Source: Cyanobium sp. FGCU6
GTDB lineage: Bacteria; Cyanobacteriota; Cyanobacteriia; PCC-6307; Cyanobiaceae
Length of the DNA stretch: 64,000 nucleotides
NCBI GenBank assembly: GCA_024958655.1
Contig: JANWUR010000004.1
Location: 1 to 64,000, forward strand
Reading direction: 5' to 3'
A model generated the notes under the pieces. The model was given only the letters and a program-made list of their open reading frames with translations, did not search any database and was not told the origin of the DNA. Shown in pieces: positions 63,987-64,000 of the stretch. Positions within the stretch are counted from its first letter, which is position 1; every line of letters starts with the position of its first letter. The translations under genes were made by a program, and so were the position numbers.

Positions 63987-64000
63987 CGGGGGCCTTCGGT

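Overview
The window is a chromosomal segment of a high-GC unicellular cyanobacterium, most likely of the Cyanobium / Synechococcus picocyanobacterial group. The evidence is a magnesium-chelatase D subunit (chlD), a carotenoid oxygenase with all four iron-binding histidines, a cyanobacterial-type VPGPLP C-terminal sorting signal, HIP1 octamers (GCGATCGC), and core genes (aroC, secA, fabI, hisB, pyrE, folK) in a compact layout. The genus call is inference; no rRNA lies in the window.

Layout. 0-2 kb: nth and aroC. 2.3-4.7 kb: an AT-richer pair, a secreted nidogen-like (NIDO) protein with a PEP-CTERM-like tail and a convergent HpsJ-like membrane protein. 5-8.7 kb: YvcK-type factor, then an Mla/TGD-like ATPase with an MCE-domain substrate-binding protein. 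8.7-13.6 kb: chlD divergent from folK, a Nudix hydrolase and a photolyase. 13.6-18.1 kb: secA followed by an overlapping two-gene polysaccharide ABC exporter. 18.1-18.7 kb: a GNAT enzyme whose end overlaps tRNA-Gly(GCC). 18.8-25.2 kb: a complete type I secretion unit (PpiC-like chaperone, CRP-like/ABC exporter, HlyD adaptor and its probable RTX substrate). 25.2-43 kb: a large surface-glycan locus with four sulfotransferase genes (one fused to a glycosyltransferase), a formylglycine-type sulfatase, several glycosyltransferases, a nucleotidyltransferase, a nucleotidyltransferase-kinase fusion and a DegT-type aminotransferase. 43-47 kb: a thioredoxin-like protein, a lipoprotein, a phosphopantetheinyl transferase, fabI, a VapBC pair and hisB. 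47.2-48.7 kb: an apparently imported GT61 glycosyltransferase gene flanked by two diverged copies of the 3' end of the next gene. 48.7-52.3 kb: DOMON-like protein, sugar-kinase-like protein, a tiny Pro-Cys secreted peptide and the carotenoid oxygenase. 52.5-54.7 kb: three toxin-antitoxin loci in a row, one of them decayed. 54.8-61.9 kb: housekeeping genes (FAH family, YCII, rdgB, phosphohexomutase, TM0106-type nuclease, YgfZ, pyrE, secreted hypothetical). 61.9-64 kb: a CAU tRNA followed by a truncated tyrosine integrase and a Fic protein, which looks like the edge of a degraded or extended genomic island.

How it fits together. Much of the window serves the cell surface. The glycan locus makes activated sugars, glycosyl transfers and sulfate esters; the ABC exporter behind secA could export such a polymer; the type I system exports a Ca-binding repeat protein; the NIDO protein is a candidate sorted surface protein. 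The clearest signs of recent gene flow are the GT61 cassette, the toxin-antitoxin cluster and the tRNA-integrase junction. All calls come from reading motifs and translations by eye; no database search was run.
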